A DNA stretch of 64,000 nucleotides from Mallotus nudiflorus (GCA_947683625.1 CANTUR010000669.1:620001-684000); one strand, 5' to 3'. Shown: positions 49,130-60,940, counted from the first letter of the stretch. The notes: a model not told the origin generated them from the sequence alone. Numbers and translations: made by a program.

Positions 49130-49480
49130 AAACGTTGAGTAAAAAAAAGTTGAGAAAAAAATGAAGATATTAGAAACAAAATGTTAAGAAAAAAAAAAAG
49201 ATAAATATAGAACTATAAAAATAGAAAAAAATATTTAGCAAAAAAGGTTGAAAAAAAAATGAAGACAATAGAAAAAAAAATATTGAGTAAAAAAGCATTG
49301 AAAAAATAGATGAAGACAGTAAAAAAAATATTGAGTAAAAAAATTGAGAAAAAATAAATGAAAACAATTTAAAATAAAAAAATTATTAAAAAAAATAAAT
49401 GTTGAAAAAAAAGTATAAAAATAAAAAAAAAGTTGAAAAAAATCAGTAAAAAGGAAAAAAAAAATCCTAAAAATAAAGGT
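49130..49480. repeat. Degenerate A/G-rich minisatellite, ~55-60-bp period
   Basis: The phrases TTGAGTAAAAAA, GTTGAGAAAAAA, ATGAAGACA.TAGAAA and AAAATATTGAG recur several times on an almost pure purine plus strand with TTG interruptions. Units vary in length through A-run slippage. No gene is supported in 48790-49640. Confidence 0.6.
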
Positions 49481-49640
49481 GGTAAAAAAATGTGTTTATT
49501 TAAAAGAATTAATTTTGTAAAAATATTTTTAAAATTTTTGCAATTAACAGTTTTTTTTAAAGTTTTTTTGGTTTTTTTATATATTTATATAAAAACCCCA
49601 ATTAATAATATATACTTCAGGGAGTTCAGTTAGCGCTTAA

Positions 49641-49666
49641 TGGGCCGGTATCGTAAATGTTGGGCC
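49641..49666 (+). promoter_or_regulatory. Pair of TGGGCC (site II) elements, GSA promoter
   Basis: TGGGCC occurs at 49641-49646 and again at 49661-49666, exactly 20 bases apart and about 175-200 bases before the ATG at 49841. TGGGCC/TGGGCT site II elements bind TCP factors and are typical of plant genes for basic metabolism. GATA-type motifs (TTATCTTA, CCGATAGATACAGATAG) lie closer to the gene at 49760-49790. Confidence 0.5.
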
Positions 49667-49840
49667 GTTACTAAATGCAAAATCCACATAAACGGCAAAT
49701 TAAGAGATTGGGTTGCTTAAAGTCTAAAGCTCCATTGGCTGCTGCCAATGCTATCATCTCTTTATCTTATTGACCGATAGATACAGATAGAATTTTCACA
49801 CGGGAGAAGACGAAGATAAACAGCGACACTGAGTCAAAAA

Positions 49841-51707
49841 ATGGTGGCTGCTGCTACGATTACAGGGGTCGGTGCTGGATTGGGGCTGTCATGTTCTTCT
49901 TCTTCAACTTCTTCTTCTGGTAATCTACCCAAAAGAGGAAGCTTTTCATCATCAAGATCATGGCCTTCTCGTTGCGGTGGTGTCAAAATGACCGTCTCTG
50001 TTGAGCAAGAGAAGAAGAATTTCACTCTCAAAAAATCCGAAGAAGCTTTCAATATAGCGAAGGTACTGTCTTTTATGTTATAATATGTGGGTTCCTTCCC
50101 AAATTTTCATTTCCGTTTATATTCGTTCAATTCGGTTGAAGCAGAATTGTGTGTTTATGTGTGGGCGCAGTTAAGGTTTTTGGTTTTTGGGAATGGCAGG
50201 AGTTGATGCCAGGTGGTGTTAATTCACCAGTGAGGGCTTTTAAATCTGTTGGTGGGCAACCTATAATTATGGATTCTGTGAAGGGTTCTCGCATGTGGGA
50301 CATTGATGGAAATGAGTATGTTGATTATGTTGGTTCCTGGGGTCCTGCAATTATCGGTCATGCTGATGATCAGGTTCAATTTCTCTTCGTCTTTTGTTTC
50401 TGTTAGACTTTGAATAAATAATGTTGTTTGATTGTTAGAAATAATGTGAGTTGATTATAGCAAGCTTTTCTGAACTTAATTGCTTTGAAAGAGAAAAAGA
50501 AGTTAACTTTAGCTTCTACATGGAAACTGGGGAGAGCTCAAAATTATCACTTGAGACCCTCAATTGCTAAAAAAAAAATTGTTGTTTCTTGTTGATGGCA
50601 CTTGGATGTTGGCAATGCACTTACATTTACCTACTACAGGTTCTTGCGGCCTTGGCCGAAACAATGAAGAAAGGGACAAGCTTTGGCGCCCCTTGTCTTC
50701 TAGAGAATGTACTAGCAGAGATGGTGATAAAAGCAGTTCCTTCCATTGAAATGGTTCGCTTTGTCAACTCAGGAACAGAGGCCTGCATGGGTGTTCTTCG
50801 CCTGGCCCGTGCCTATACTGGAAAGGAGAAGCTCATCAAATTTGAGGGTTGTTATCATGGCCATGCTGATCCTTTCCTTGTGAAGGCAGGAAGTGGTGTT
50901 GCAACACTAGGACTGCCAGACTCCCCTGGTGTTCCTAAAGCAGCAACATATGAAACTCTCACAGCCCCCTTCAATGACTTAGCTGCTGTGGAAGAACTTT
51001 TTGAAACTAACAAAGGAGAGATTGCTGCAATAATTCTTGAACCTGTTGTAGGAAATTCTGGTTTTATTCCACCTAAACCAGACTTCCTTAATGCCATCCG
51101 CAGGATCACCAAAGAAAATAATGCTCTTCTAATCTTTGATGAAGTTATGACTGGATTTCGTTTATCATATGGTGGAGCTCAAGAGTATTTTGGCATAACT
51201 CCTGATCTAACAACACTTGGCAAGATCATTGGTGGTGGTTTGCCAGTTGGTGCATATGGAGGAAGGAAGGAGATTATGGAGATGGTTGCACCTGCAGGAC
51301 CAATGTACCAGGCCGGGACCTTGAGTGGAAATCCATTGGCAATGACCGCAGGAATTAATACTCTTAAGCGGTTGCAGGAGCCAGGAAGTTACGAGTACTT
51401 GGATAAGATCACAGGTGAACTTGTCCAGGGCTTACTGGATGCTGGCAAGGGGGCTGGGCATGCTATGTGTGGAGGGCATATAAGTGGGATGTTTGGTTTT
51501 TTCTTCACAGAAGGACCTGTTCATAACTTTTCGGATGCAAAGAAAAGTGACACTGCAAAGTTTGCCAGGTTTTACCAAGGCATGCTGCAGGAAGGTGTAT
51601 ACTTTGCTCCTTCACAATTTGAGGCAGGGTTTACAAGCCTGGCACATACTACTGAAGATATCCAACATACGATAAAAGCAGCAGAGAAAGTTTTCCGGCA
51701 GATTTAG
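49841..51707 (+). CDS. GSA: Glutamate-1-semialdehyde 2,1-aminomutase, plastid (3 exons)
   Basis: Exons 49841-50062, 50200-50373 and 50640-51707 give 487 residues, near the ~474 of Arabidopsis GSA1. It is a PLP enzyme of the plastid stroma that converts glutamate-1-semialdehyde to 5-aminolevulinate, the last C5-pathway step toward chlorophyll and heme. The first ~50 residues are Ser-rich and poor in acidic residues, a plastid transit peptide. Then come E-L-M-P-G-G-V-N-S-P-V-R-A-F, N-S-G-T-E-A (phosphate site), F-D-E-V-M-T-G-F-R (Asp about 299) and L-G-K-I-I-G-G-G, with the Schiff-base Lys at about 327. The end F-E-A-G-F-T-S-L-A-H-T is typical. No lesions are visible. The promoter has a TGGGCC pair. 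The whole family signature is intact, so I am confident. Confidence 0.97.
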
Positions 51708-52268
51708 TGCCTAAATCTTTTGTACCACTAGCCATGCTCTTTTTCATTTTTTTTGACACCTCATTACTATTACCATGAGCACCTGAGCTCCCCATCTGAA
51801 GACATTGCAGGAGTTTTAGTTCAATCTATTTTATTTAGTGAGAGATTTTTCGAAGTTGGTAATTGAGTGTATCATTCACTTTCGAGTTTGTTTATGATAC
51901 TGGCGTGTAATAATGCAATTTAAATATTCTGTATTCTTTGGGCACAACAGAGTCTCACCTGAGCATGGACAATATTTTCCTTCGACTCGCAAATCCAATC
52001 ACAAATTCTTAACATCATCAAATTTTTAATGTAGATTAGGCTTTATTTCTGTTTGTGTTTATGTTTATTATTCAGATGCATTATTGTGGTCAGAAGTGTA
52101 AGAAAACAATGTTGTTGGAATGCTGCAAGCCGAACGTGATTTGAACACTGTCGTTATCGTCAATATTGTTTTAATATGGGTTCTACATGATCTATTTTTT
52201 ACATTTTTCGGATGGATTCTTAAATTTTTGTAAATTTCAGTAATCGTTCTCTGACCATGATCATGTTA
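51708..52268. other. GSA 3' region and short intergenic DNA
   Basis: Probable 3' untranslated sequence to about 51930, then AT-rich DNA. A stretch near 52150-52180 may be a decayed upstream piece of the pseudouridine synthase relic that follows, but this is weak. Confidence 0.4.
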
Positions 52269-52352
52269 GCAGTTCACCAATTAGATCGACCCGTCTCGGG
52301 ACTAGTTGTCTTGGCTAGAAATGCTTTGATGGCTGACCTTTTCGAGCAAGAG
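52269..52352 (+). pseudogene. RNA pseudouridine synthase exon relic
   Basis: Translates without a stop to A-V-H-Q-L-D-R-P-V-S-G-L-V-V-L-A-R-N-A and then A-D-L-F-E-Q-E, ending at an apparent donor GAG|GTAAAA. This is the catalytic core of the RluA-type family, where H-R-L-D-x-x-x-S-G-L carries the catalytic Asp; here the usual Arg of H-R-L-D is Gln. No neighbouring exons follow before the next gene, so it is probably a broken or partly duplicated copy. Confidence 0.65.
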
Positions 52353-52839
52353 GTAAAACTTCTAGTCTTAGGTTTTAAGTAATTGTATTCTTTTAGATTC
52401 ATTACAATACAATCACATCATGCTGTCCAATAAGACATTCTTAGTTGAATGAGGAACTGAACAAAAATAGCCCTTTCATTAAGCAAAATTTAACTTACTG
52501 GTATAACCAAGTTAAATTGAATTAAAATATTTTTAAATTCAAGTTTGATTTTATTTTAAAATACTCGATTGAAATTCAATTGATTTTGTTTAAAAAAAAT
52601 AAAAACTCGATTTGTGAATAATTTTATACTCAAACTCGACTATATATACATATATATATATAGTCGAGTTTATTTTAAAATAATCAGCTCAACCAATCAA
52701 TTACTCCATAAGATGGAAGTGTTTATTTTAGCATTAAAATTAAGATCAAGATGCTCACCAAAAACAGCACTAAAACCACAATGTGCAGCAGCAACTATAC
52801 AAGTACAGGCCACCAAACAAACTAGTTTTTAACATCCTC

Positions 52840-55800
52840 TCAAAGAGGACCACAATCATATTTGGAGTGACCAACTGGGTCTCTAAAGAAAATATACAGG
52901 AGCAATATTATGAAATATTTCTTGAGAAATGATAATGAGGGTTCTAATAATCTACCCTTAAGATAAGCTTGTAGTGACAACATCACAAGCCTCACCCTCC
53001 TTTCCTTCAAGTACTCATCAAATGCTTCTCCAACTTTTTGCACCTTCACTTCTTTTCCATCAACGTTTGAATTAATTTCATGCAATTTTTTGGCCAAGCA
53101 TCTAGCTAGAACAATTCCATCTTCCAAGCTACTTGCACCACCTTGACCGATGAAGGGATTCATCACATGCATTGCATCCCCGGCGATCGTTACAGTTCCT
53201 TTTCGGTATGCGCTCAGAGATAATAAATCCCATGGCGGGCGATGTCTGAAGCGTGCAAGTGTGAGTGAGTCTAGTTCACTTCTATTTATCATGTCAACAA
53301 CTTCTGTAGGGAAGCCTTGTGCTGACTCCAGGCATGAACGTTTGATGAGCTCTTGATTCCCTAAAAGCTCTGCATCTATATTAAGTACACAAACCAAAAA
53401 GTACATAATCATCAAGATGTCCTCTGCATTTGTTTCATAATAATTTGCTAATGAAAGTGAAGCAAGATCTTATGTACCTTGAGATTTCCATGAACGAGTA
53501 ATGAACCAATACACTAAGGTATGGGTGATAGGGATCCTACCAATTAAAATACGGTTTTTATAAAAATGGACACACTCAATTGGAAATCCATGGCCTTCAG
53601 CATAATCTGTAACACCTCTTACTGATGACTTTGATGAAAATTCGACTGCCTTCAACCCCAGAAAATCTGCTACTACTGAGTTCACTCCATCACACCCTAT
53701 CAGGATCTGTTATAACCGAAATCATTAACAAAGGTAGTAATACATAAGATCAAATAATTTAAATTAGATCATTTTAGTAAGTCCTTTTTCGGTATATATA
53801 TATGTGAATTTATACAAATTAGACTAGAAAGCGTTGGATTAATAAATATAATCTATAATAAAAAATAAATGGTTATAATTAGATAAAAATTAATCTAACT
53901 ATTTTTATTTTCATTTATACTGATACACATGCATTTTAACTAAAAGTCTAAATTGTTAGAATGTATTTAGTACGATGCAATGGAATGTAATATAATAAAA
54001 TATGTAATACAATGAAAAATTATAATTCGACACTTGGTATAAAGGAAATTAATTTTTTTAAGTGTACTATGGTAGAAAAAATTTATACATCTTACCTTGG
54101 CCTTAATAATGCTGCCATCTTGTAGATGAAGTACGGGTAAGGATCTGAACGGATCCAATTTGATAGAGGTAACTCTACACCCAAATCGAATAGTTCCAGT
54201 GGGAAGTTCACTTGCTAGAGTTTCAATAAGATCACTCCTTTTTATGCATCTTGCTTCTCCTTTGCTGCCAAAATAGCTAGTTAATTTTCTCATGAACTTG
54301 ATTAAAATGCTGCAGAGATCGCAGTTGCAACTGCTTAATTCATTTTGGTTCTTTTTTAATTTTAATTTAGAGTTGATTTACATTGAAGGACTCGAACGAA
54401 TTTGATAAAAAAAATGTTTAAGAACATAAAATAAAATAAAAAAATATTTTAGGAGGGACCAAAATGAAAATTATAAGAATTTACAAGGGGGAAAACTTTT
54501 GTTTTGACAAGTTGATGTGTGTGGGGAAACATGGTATTGTTTTTTATTTTACTTTTTAGGAAAAATTAAACTGGACACGGGATAAAGGAAAATGTTTTCA
54601 CAGGATAAGGGATGGAGAAAAATGTTTTCAAAACTATGGTGATTTATGTTTTGCTGTTCACGCGCGCATTTTTCCCTTTTTTTCTTTTTTTTTCCATTTA
54701 AAGTGATTCTTTCAAAAACCCACAATTCCTTTGTTTTTTATTTTTATTTTGTATTTTTCTCTTCCTGTCCTCCATTTTTATTTTTATTTACTTTTTTTTT
54801 TCTTAATCTTTTCATTTATATAGTATTTTTATGGTTATTTTAACGGTTGTGTTTGGTTTTTTATTGTATCAACTTTATGTTTATGAAGTTATTTTTTATT
54901 GTTGTTTTTATATTTTTTTCCAAAACAATGAAAAAAACAACCGTTAAAATAATTAAAAAAACAACTAGAATACTGCATAATAAACCCATAAAATTGAAAA
55001 AATACAACAACAAAAAAATTAAAAATAGCCAGAAAAAACAACTGCCAAAACAAGCATAAAAATAACTAAAAAAACAACAACCATGAAAACAATCTCATAA
55101 AATATAAAGCTTAACAAAAAATAATATGAAAAACAACTAGAAAAATTACTATAAAATAAACTCATAAAATTGAAAAAGAACCAACAAAAAAAAACAAAAA
55201 ACAACCGCCCAAACAACCCCACTAATAATCACCAAAACAGTCACAAAAACAATTAGAAAAGCCACTACAAAACAAACTCATAAAACTGAAAAAAATCAAC
55301 AAAAGAAAAATATCATCAAAACAACCATCAAAACAATAAAAAATGTTAAAATAACCTGAAAAATAATAGCTAAAACAACCAGAAAAAGAAAAAACACACT
55401 CATATTAACCCAAACAAATCAAATCAAACCTATTACAACACTGAAATTCCAACGCATAAAATAATTATAAAGTTCAAGTTTTTAGTTATAAAAATTTTTT
55501 TAATAAAAAAAAAACCCAAGGTAGAATTTAATTCTCAAAGTTATTCATTTTGCTCCTTTTTCTTTTTGCTCTATTTGTCTTTAATATTTTTACTGGCCAT
55601 TGAACGGAAAAGATCGAGAAATGTAAAAGTTAGATTAACAAATTAAAGAAAAATCAATAGCTTCATTGACTATAATTAGATGGTGGAGATCGAGACTTTA
55701 AGGTTAACAAAAGATGGTAATGGCGGCGGCAGAATAAAATGAGGAGAAAAGAGAGTAGAGGAAGTCATGAATTGATGAAATGAAAGAATTCTTGAAGAGA

Positions 55801-58021
55801 AAATTTCTTGTGTTTAGTTTAGTTTTGGAGGTTATGATGACGATATTATACAAGAGTATATAATAAAAATAGAGGAAAAAAAAATTTGGAAAGAAACAAA
55901 GAGAAAAAAAGGAAAAAGAAAAAAAAAAACTGTATTTTAAAAAAAGTTTCTCCATGTAGTTTTGAAAAAAAAAAAAAATTGAATGACCTGATTTTGAAAA
56001 AGTTTTTCTTTTTCTATACATTTATGAAAGTCTCTATTTTTTAATAATTACTTTTTGAAATTTAAAATTTTATCAATTAGAAATAGTAAAACTTAAGGAA
56101 TTTGTTTGTGGAATACTTCAGAGGGTTATTAGGTGCTCATAAAAGAGAGAGCTGCTGATGGGTTTTCTTAAAAAGAAAAAAGAAAAAATTGTAGCATAAG
56201 CTCCCACACACGAATTCAATAACCACAAAGTCAAGATGGAGCATAACCAAAAAGTGAAGATGGAGAGTGGAGGAGAACCTAACCCCATTAATACTGCAAA
56301 TTCAAGAACTTCACAAATAAAAAATTTTAAAAGCATCATATACAATGAAAAGTTTTAACCAAAAAATACTTACCTAACAACGCTCTGTGAAAAAATATAT
56401 ATACTCTTTTTTTTTTTTAATAATAAGCACTTTCAAACCTTTTCAACTAAGACCGATTATCTCTACAAAATTAATAAGACATTTTCGCAAAATTTGGTAA
56501 CTCAAACTATGAATAATCAAGATTTCCGGTAAAAAAATTTGCATAATGGTGATCATGATGATAATAATGATTATTATTATTTAGTGAAAAAGGTGGCTAT
56601 AATTGAAAATCTCTTTCTCCAATATCAAATAATAATAATAATAATAATCATTTTGTTGGTTATGGTTGGAAGATCGACTCTCGATGACATTTTGCTGTAT
56701 GGAATATATATAAAAAAGAAGTGCAAATAATAAAAAAAAAAAAGTCCAACTTACCTGACCTGTGATTCTGTTTGCCGGCCCTTGTCAAGCCATATGTCTC
56801 TTAACCTATTTGCATTAACAAATCCTTAATTTTCATGACCGTCTAAGAACTAAAAAAGTAGCAAAGTTATGAATTTATTTAATTATTTATGTTCATAGTT
56901 GGGAGTGCAATTCAGTAGAACAGACTTAAAAGTTACTTTAAATAAACTTTTTAACGTTTGACTTCATAGGTTTGGGAGTCTAATGAAATTTACAAATATT
57001 TATTATTTTATTTCTTTTATTTTTTAATATAATTACATAAAAATCTCACTAAATTTGAATACTTTACAATTATACATTTTGAAATTTTATATAATGAATT
57101 AAATCGTAATGAATCAAAATTAAGTACAAAAATTATTTGATTAAGTTAAGTTCTAACTTTAAAAAAACTCAATCGAGTTCAAGTTAAATTTCGAATTTTA
57201 AATTTTAAAATTAAGTCAAATTTGAACTTAATAGTATTTCAATTCGACTTGACTTAGAACGGTGGAAAATATGGAGTAGGAAAAATAAGGGGAGAATAAA
57301 GAATAAAGAAGGAAAATTACTTTTTTATATGTGAAGAAAGAAGGAAAAAGAAAAGAAAAGAAAAGAAAAACCATACTATTTTCCATCCAAATGGAGAGAA
57401 AGTGGAGGAAAATTAATTTGAATATTTTCTTTTCACTTTTATATTTAATTTTTTCCGTCCAAATATAAAAAAGGAAAACAAATAAATAATAACATTATTA
57501 TTATTTTTTTTATATTTTTCTCTCTATTTTCATTCACCCCTTTCGTCTGTTCCCAAACACAAGTTAGAGAGAAAGAGGAAGGGGGAAAGAGAGGGGATTC
57601 CTATCCCCACCTCCTAACAGGAAGAAGAATCACTCCTTCATGTCCTGGTCTAATTAATTTACAAGTTAAAAGACATGAGAGAAAGAGAGGACTCACAGAT
57701 GAAGGGGAAAAGCAGATTGTCTGAGGGTAGAAGCAACACCAAGATGATCGAGAGCATACCATCCATTTGTTCTAATCATTATTGTTAACCCATATGCACG
57801 TAAACTTTCTGATCTCTCCAATACAATACTCCTTATACCCTTCCTGCCGAAAAAAAAAAACTCCATTTTTGAATAAATCGTTGTAAATAATTCAAATATT
57901 CATTAATAATTCATTACCTGTGAAGAGCAAGTGCAGTTGCAAGCCCACATATTCCACCTCCAACTATCACTATCTCCTTCTCTTCAGATGGGTTTAAACT
58001 GTGATTAACAGAATCTGCCAT
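52840..58021 (-). CDS. FAD-dependent monooxygenase, MO1/CTF2-like (6 exons)
   Basis: Exons on the minus strand: 58021-57918, 57843-57697, 56805-56755, 54264-54096, 53706-53478 and 53375-52840. Introns are GT-AG, phases agree, 411 residues (family about 400). It is a class A flavin monooxygenase of the plant MO1/MO2 (CTF2) group, distant kin of salicylate hydroxylase and zeaxanthin epoxidase; substrates are mostly unknown. It shows the FAD dinucleotide site I-V-I-V-G-G-G-I-C-G-L-A (16-28) with V-L-E-R-S, the G-C-D-G-V-N-S motif (about D163) and G-D-A-M-H-V-M-N-P-F-I-G-Q-G-G (about 299) for the flavin ribityl. After V-L-E-R-S the usual R-A-T-G-A-A-I reads R-A-Y-G-L-T-I. A hydrophobic segment lies close to the C-terminus. 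Intron 3 is 2.5 kb and repeat-rich. Confidence 0.9.
54820..55440. repeat. A/C-rich repeat cluster with inverted part, intron 3
   Basis: Segments of the type AACTAGAA...AACTCATAAAATTGAAAAA start near 54964, 55133 and 55253 in direct orientation. An inverted copy of AAACAACCGTTAAAATAATT occurs as TTATTTTAACGGTTGTGTTT at about 54836-54857, so the left edge can pair with the first unit. It lies wholly within the intron of the FAD monooxygenase gene. Confidence 0.55.
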
Positions 58022-58110
58022 TAAAAAACAGAACCAAGAAAAAAAAAATTTACAATACAAAAGCAAACAATTAAATCAGAGAGGAATTTTCAGAGTGCAG
58101 TGTGAGACAT

Positions 58111-58124
58111 AACATATATTTATG
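58111..58124 (-). promoter_or_regulatory. Possible TATA box of the FAD monooxygenase gene
   Basis: The minus strand reads CATAAATATATG about 90-100 bases before the ATG at 58021. Position and sequence fit a TATA box, but the region is AT-rich, so this is tentative. Confidence 0.35.
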
Positions 58125-58327
58125 CTGCAGGGATGGGACAGTTGGGTGATACTTTTTTGGCTTGAAATTAGCAACGATCTCATGTAGCTGCAAGAGTGGT
58201 TTACTTTATATTTATTTTGGCAATTAATTTGTCTATAAAAGCTACTCAACTTTGCTTTTAAGAATTTAAATTGAAATCGCTTAGACCTTGTACGCATTTG
58301 AATTGGAAAACGTTACAAAATCACCCT

Positions 58328-59224
58328 GGGAAAATGTTCAATTTGCACCTTGAGTTTTTGACCTAGAGCACATTAGACCATTCTATGTTTTTTTTGGCCC
58401 AATGGGAAAAACTTTTGTTTTGAAAATCTAGATATATTAGAACTTTACTGATTACAATTAAATTTTATAAATTTTTTTAATATAATTAAGTCCTATAAAC
58501 TAATAAAAAATTAATTTTAACATGTAATAAGAAATAAAATTGATAATTTTTTTAGAAATATATATATAATCTAATTATTAAATATTTTCTTAAATTTTTA
58601 AAAATTTTTTAAATTAAGTAATATAAATTTCAAAAAAATGATCAAATTTATTCGTTAATGTAAACAGCAAATTGATAATTGACCTAAAATTTAATTTTAA
58701 TGGTTGAATAATTTTTTTTTAATTTTATTCATTAGTTTAAAATTTTAAATCTACATAATAATTTTTAAACCTACACAATAATTAATAAATAAAATTTTTT
58801 TCTTCAACTATTAAGATTAAATTTTAAGTCAATTATCAATTTACTATTTATATTAATGAATAATTTGGTCATTTTTTTTAAATCTATATCACTTGATTTT
58901 TAAATTTTTAAAAATTAAAATTTTAAGAAAAATTTTAAAAAATTATTTTATAGGTTGAAAAAATTTTAAAATTTAATAATTAGGTTATATATATATATTT
59001 CTAAAAAAGTTATCAATTTTATTTGTTAGTATCTATTAAAATCAGTTTTTATTCGTTTATAGGACCTAATTGTACTAAAAAAAGTTATAAAATTTGATTG
59101 TAATCAGTAAAGTTTCAATATGTCTAGATTTTCAAAACAGAAGTTATAGTTGAGCAAAAGAAAAAATATAGGGTCCAATGTGCTCCTAGGTAAAAAATCC
59201 AAGATACAAATTGGACCTTTTCCC
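58328..59224. mobile_element. Long foldback element (MULE-type MITE), 897 bp
   Basis: The left half (from GGGAAAATGTTCAATTTGCA) is matched by the reverse complement of the right half (GGGAAAAGGTCCAATTTGTA) along almost its whole length, arms about 440 bases. Shared blocks include TTTTGTTTTGAAAATCTAGA, AACTTTACTGATTACAAT, GTCCTATAAAC.AATAAAAA and TTGATAATTGACYTAAAATT. The flanks AATCACCCT (58319-58327) and AAACACCCT (59225-59233) form a 9-bp target duplication with one mismatch, the Mutator-like size. It carries no transposase. It lies about 300 bases upstream of the FAD monooxygenase ATG. Confidence 0.85.
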
Positions 59225-59233
59225 AAACACCCT

Positions 59234-60110
59234 TCATGATGTGTTCTAATCTCACATCCTCCACTAATATTAATATTTTTTAAGATGTAAATTAATTAGA
59301 ATTCAATAAGCTCTAAATATCAATGATTTAGATAAAAAAAATTAAAATTAATTATTATTTTTATTTATTTTTACATAATTTTATTAAAATATTATTTATT
59401 ATATTTCTTTTTCTTATCATTAAATTTTAAAAATAATTATAAGAAAATAATACAAATTAGTCCACTAAACACTAGAAAATAAAAAAAATAATTAGAAGTC
59501 TCTTAATTAATATTTTATTTGTAAAAAATATTAAAATTTTAAATTTAAATTTCCACAACTATTATCCAAATAAATAGATAAAAGTTTATGATTTTAATTT
59601 ATAAAAAATTATGAGATTGCTAATAATATAAAATTCATTAAATTAAAAAACAATCCAATCATCAATTAAATATATTGCTGCTATTTTCCATACAATAAAC
59701 AATATTTAATTGTTGACCGAAGAGTGCATGAACCATGAAGCATATGGATTCAAATTCTTAAGTATATGACGGCATTGCTTTGGCTTGACGGCTAATGACT
59801 ATAGTTTTTATGGACATTCGAGAGATTTTAGGATCGAGTTCGTCCTCTCATTTTTCATCCTCCAAAATTATAATAGGATAAAAAAAAATCCTAAAAACTT
59901 TGATATTTAATTTAAACTACTCATAAATTCGCGTTTTATGTCAACTGTAAATAATATATATTAATGAAATAATTAAAACTGCAATTGAATTAAATATAAA
60001 AATAAAAACTTAAAAATTATTACAATTATTTTATTTTATTATTTCTTATTAAGAGTGTGTATATATCTCTTAGAATAAAATAAATAAATAAATTTTTATG
60101 GAAAGAAAAA
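59234..60110. other. AT-rich intergenic DNA
   Basis: No supportable gene, RNA or repeat structure apart from short A/T runs. Confidence 0.45.
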
Positions 60111-60120
60111 ATAATATTTT

Positions 60121-60231
60121 ATTAATTTTTTTTTATCAAAAGGAATTTTGGAAGAAGGGGGGATTGAATCCCAATTTTTAAGCTCACCCCCAACACCTTG
60201 ACCACTAGGCCAAGGGCTGAGGGCAAAAAAG
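60121..60231 (-). mobile_element. SINE (tRNA-derived) with 10-bp target duplication
   Basis: On the minus strand it starts GCCCTCAGCCCTTGGCC, has an A box TGGCCTAGTGGTC (60212-60200), a B box GGGATTCAATCC (60172-60161) and an A/T-rich 3' tail. The direct repeat TAATATTTTA flanks it at 60111-60120 and 60232-60241. The head differs from the SINE at 436-539, so it is another copy or family. The box spacing fits a tRNA-derived SINE, not a functional tRNA, because no acceptor or anticodon stem forms. Confidence 0.75.
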
Positions 60232-60443
60232 TAATATTTTAAATGTAATATAATTATAGAATTTACATAAAATAGAACAATTTTTAAGTTGGACCATCAA
60301 CTTTACCCTGAGCTTTATATTTGACCTTAATGTTTTTTTGTCCCAATTAGACTTTAATTTTTGAAAATTGAATTATATTGGACAATTTTTCAAAGAATTG
60401 TTGCAATTATGTCCTAAAAATCAAAGAAAAGTTTAACTTTAAT

Positions 60444-60940
60444 GTTAATTGACAAAAATTAGCTCAAATAACAATGCAAATTGATGAAATTAATTTCAAA
60501 ATAAATATTTATAAAGTTTTTAAATTTTTTTAAAAAAATTTAAGTTTATAGAAATATATTTTTTAAAAATTAATTTTTTTTTTGTAGATCTAAAAATTTT
60601 AGAATAAAGCAACATACATTTAAGAATGATAATTAAAAATTTTCTATAAACATAATAATTTTTAAATTTATAGAAAATTTTAAAATTTTAAAAACTTTTA
60701 ACAAATTATTGAGTGTATAGAAAATTTTTTCTTAAATGTATATGACTTGATTGTAAAATTTTTAAATTTTTAAAAATTTATAGATCTATAAAAATTATTT
60801 TTAACTCTTTTAAAGTTCGAAAAAAAATTAGAAAATGGTTTTTATAAAATTAAAAATTTTAAAAACTCCATAAATGACGTATATTTTAATAATAATTTCA
60901 TCAATTCTCATTGTTATTCAAACTAATTTTTATTAATTCC
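60444..60940. mobile_element. Truncated foldback element
   Basis: The left arm (GTTAATTGACAAAAATTAG..., from 60444) pairs with the right arm ending ...CTAATTTTTATTAATTCC (60940). Paired blocks include AATAACAATG..AATTGATGAAATTA. Left of 60444 the sequence continues for about 160 bases in a style typical of foldback-element ends (TTGGACCATCAACTTTACCC at 60284), but the matching right end is missing and is replaced at about 60938 by Tekay pol sequence. Confidence 0.6.

Noticed and set aside
50855..51112. Minus-strand frame opposite GSA exon 3
   Set aside because: The coding evidence on the plus strand is decisive; this is antisense shadow.
54646..55222. Phe-rich frames in intron 3 of the FAD monooxygenase gene
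   Set aside because: They come from T-rich and A/C-rich repeats, not from coding sequence.
60161..60212. Possible tRNA gene from A- and B-box motifs
   Set aside because: No acceptor, D, anticodon and T stems can be formed, and an A-rich tail and target duplication are present, so it is a SINE.
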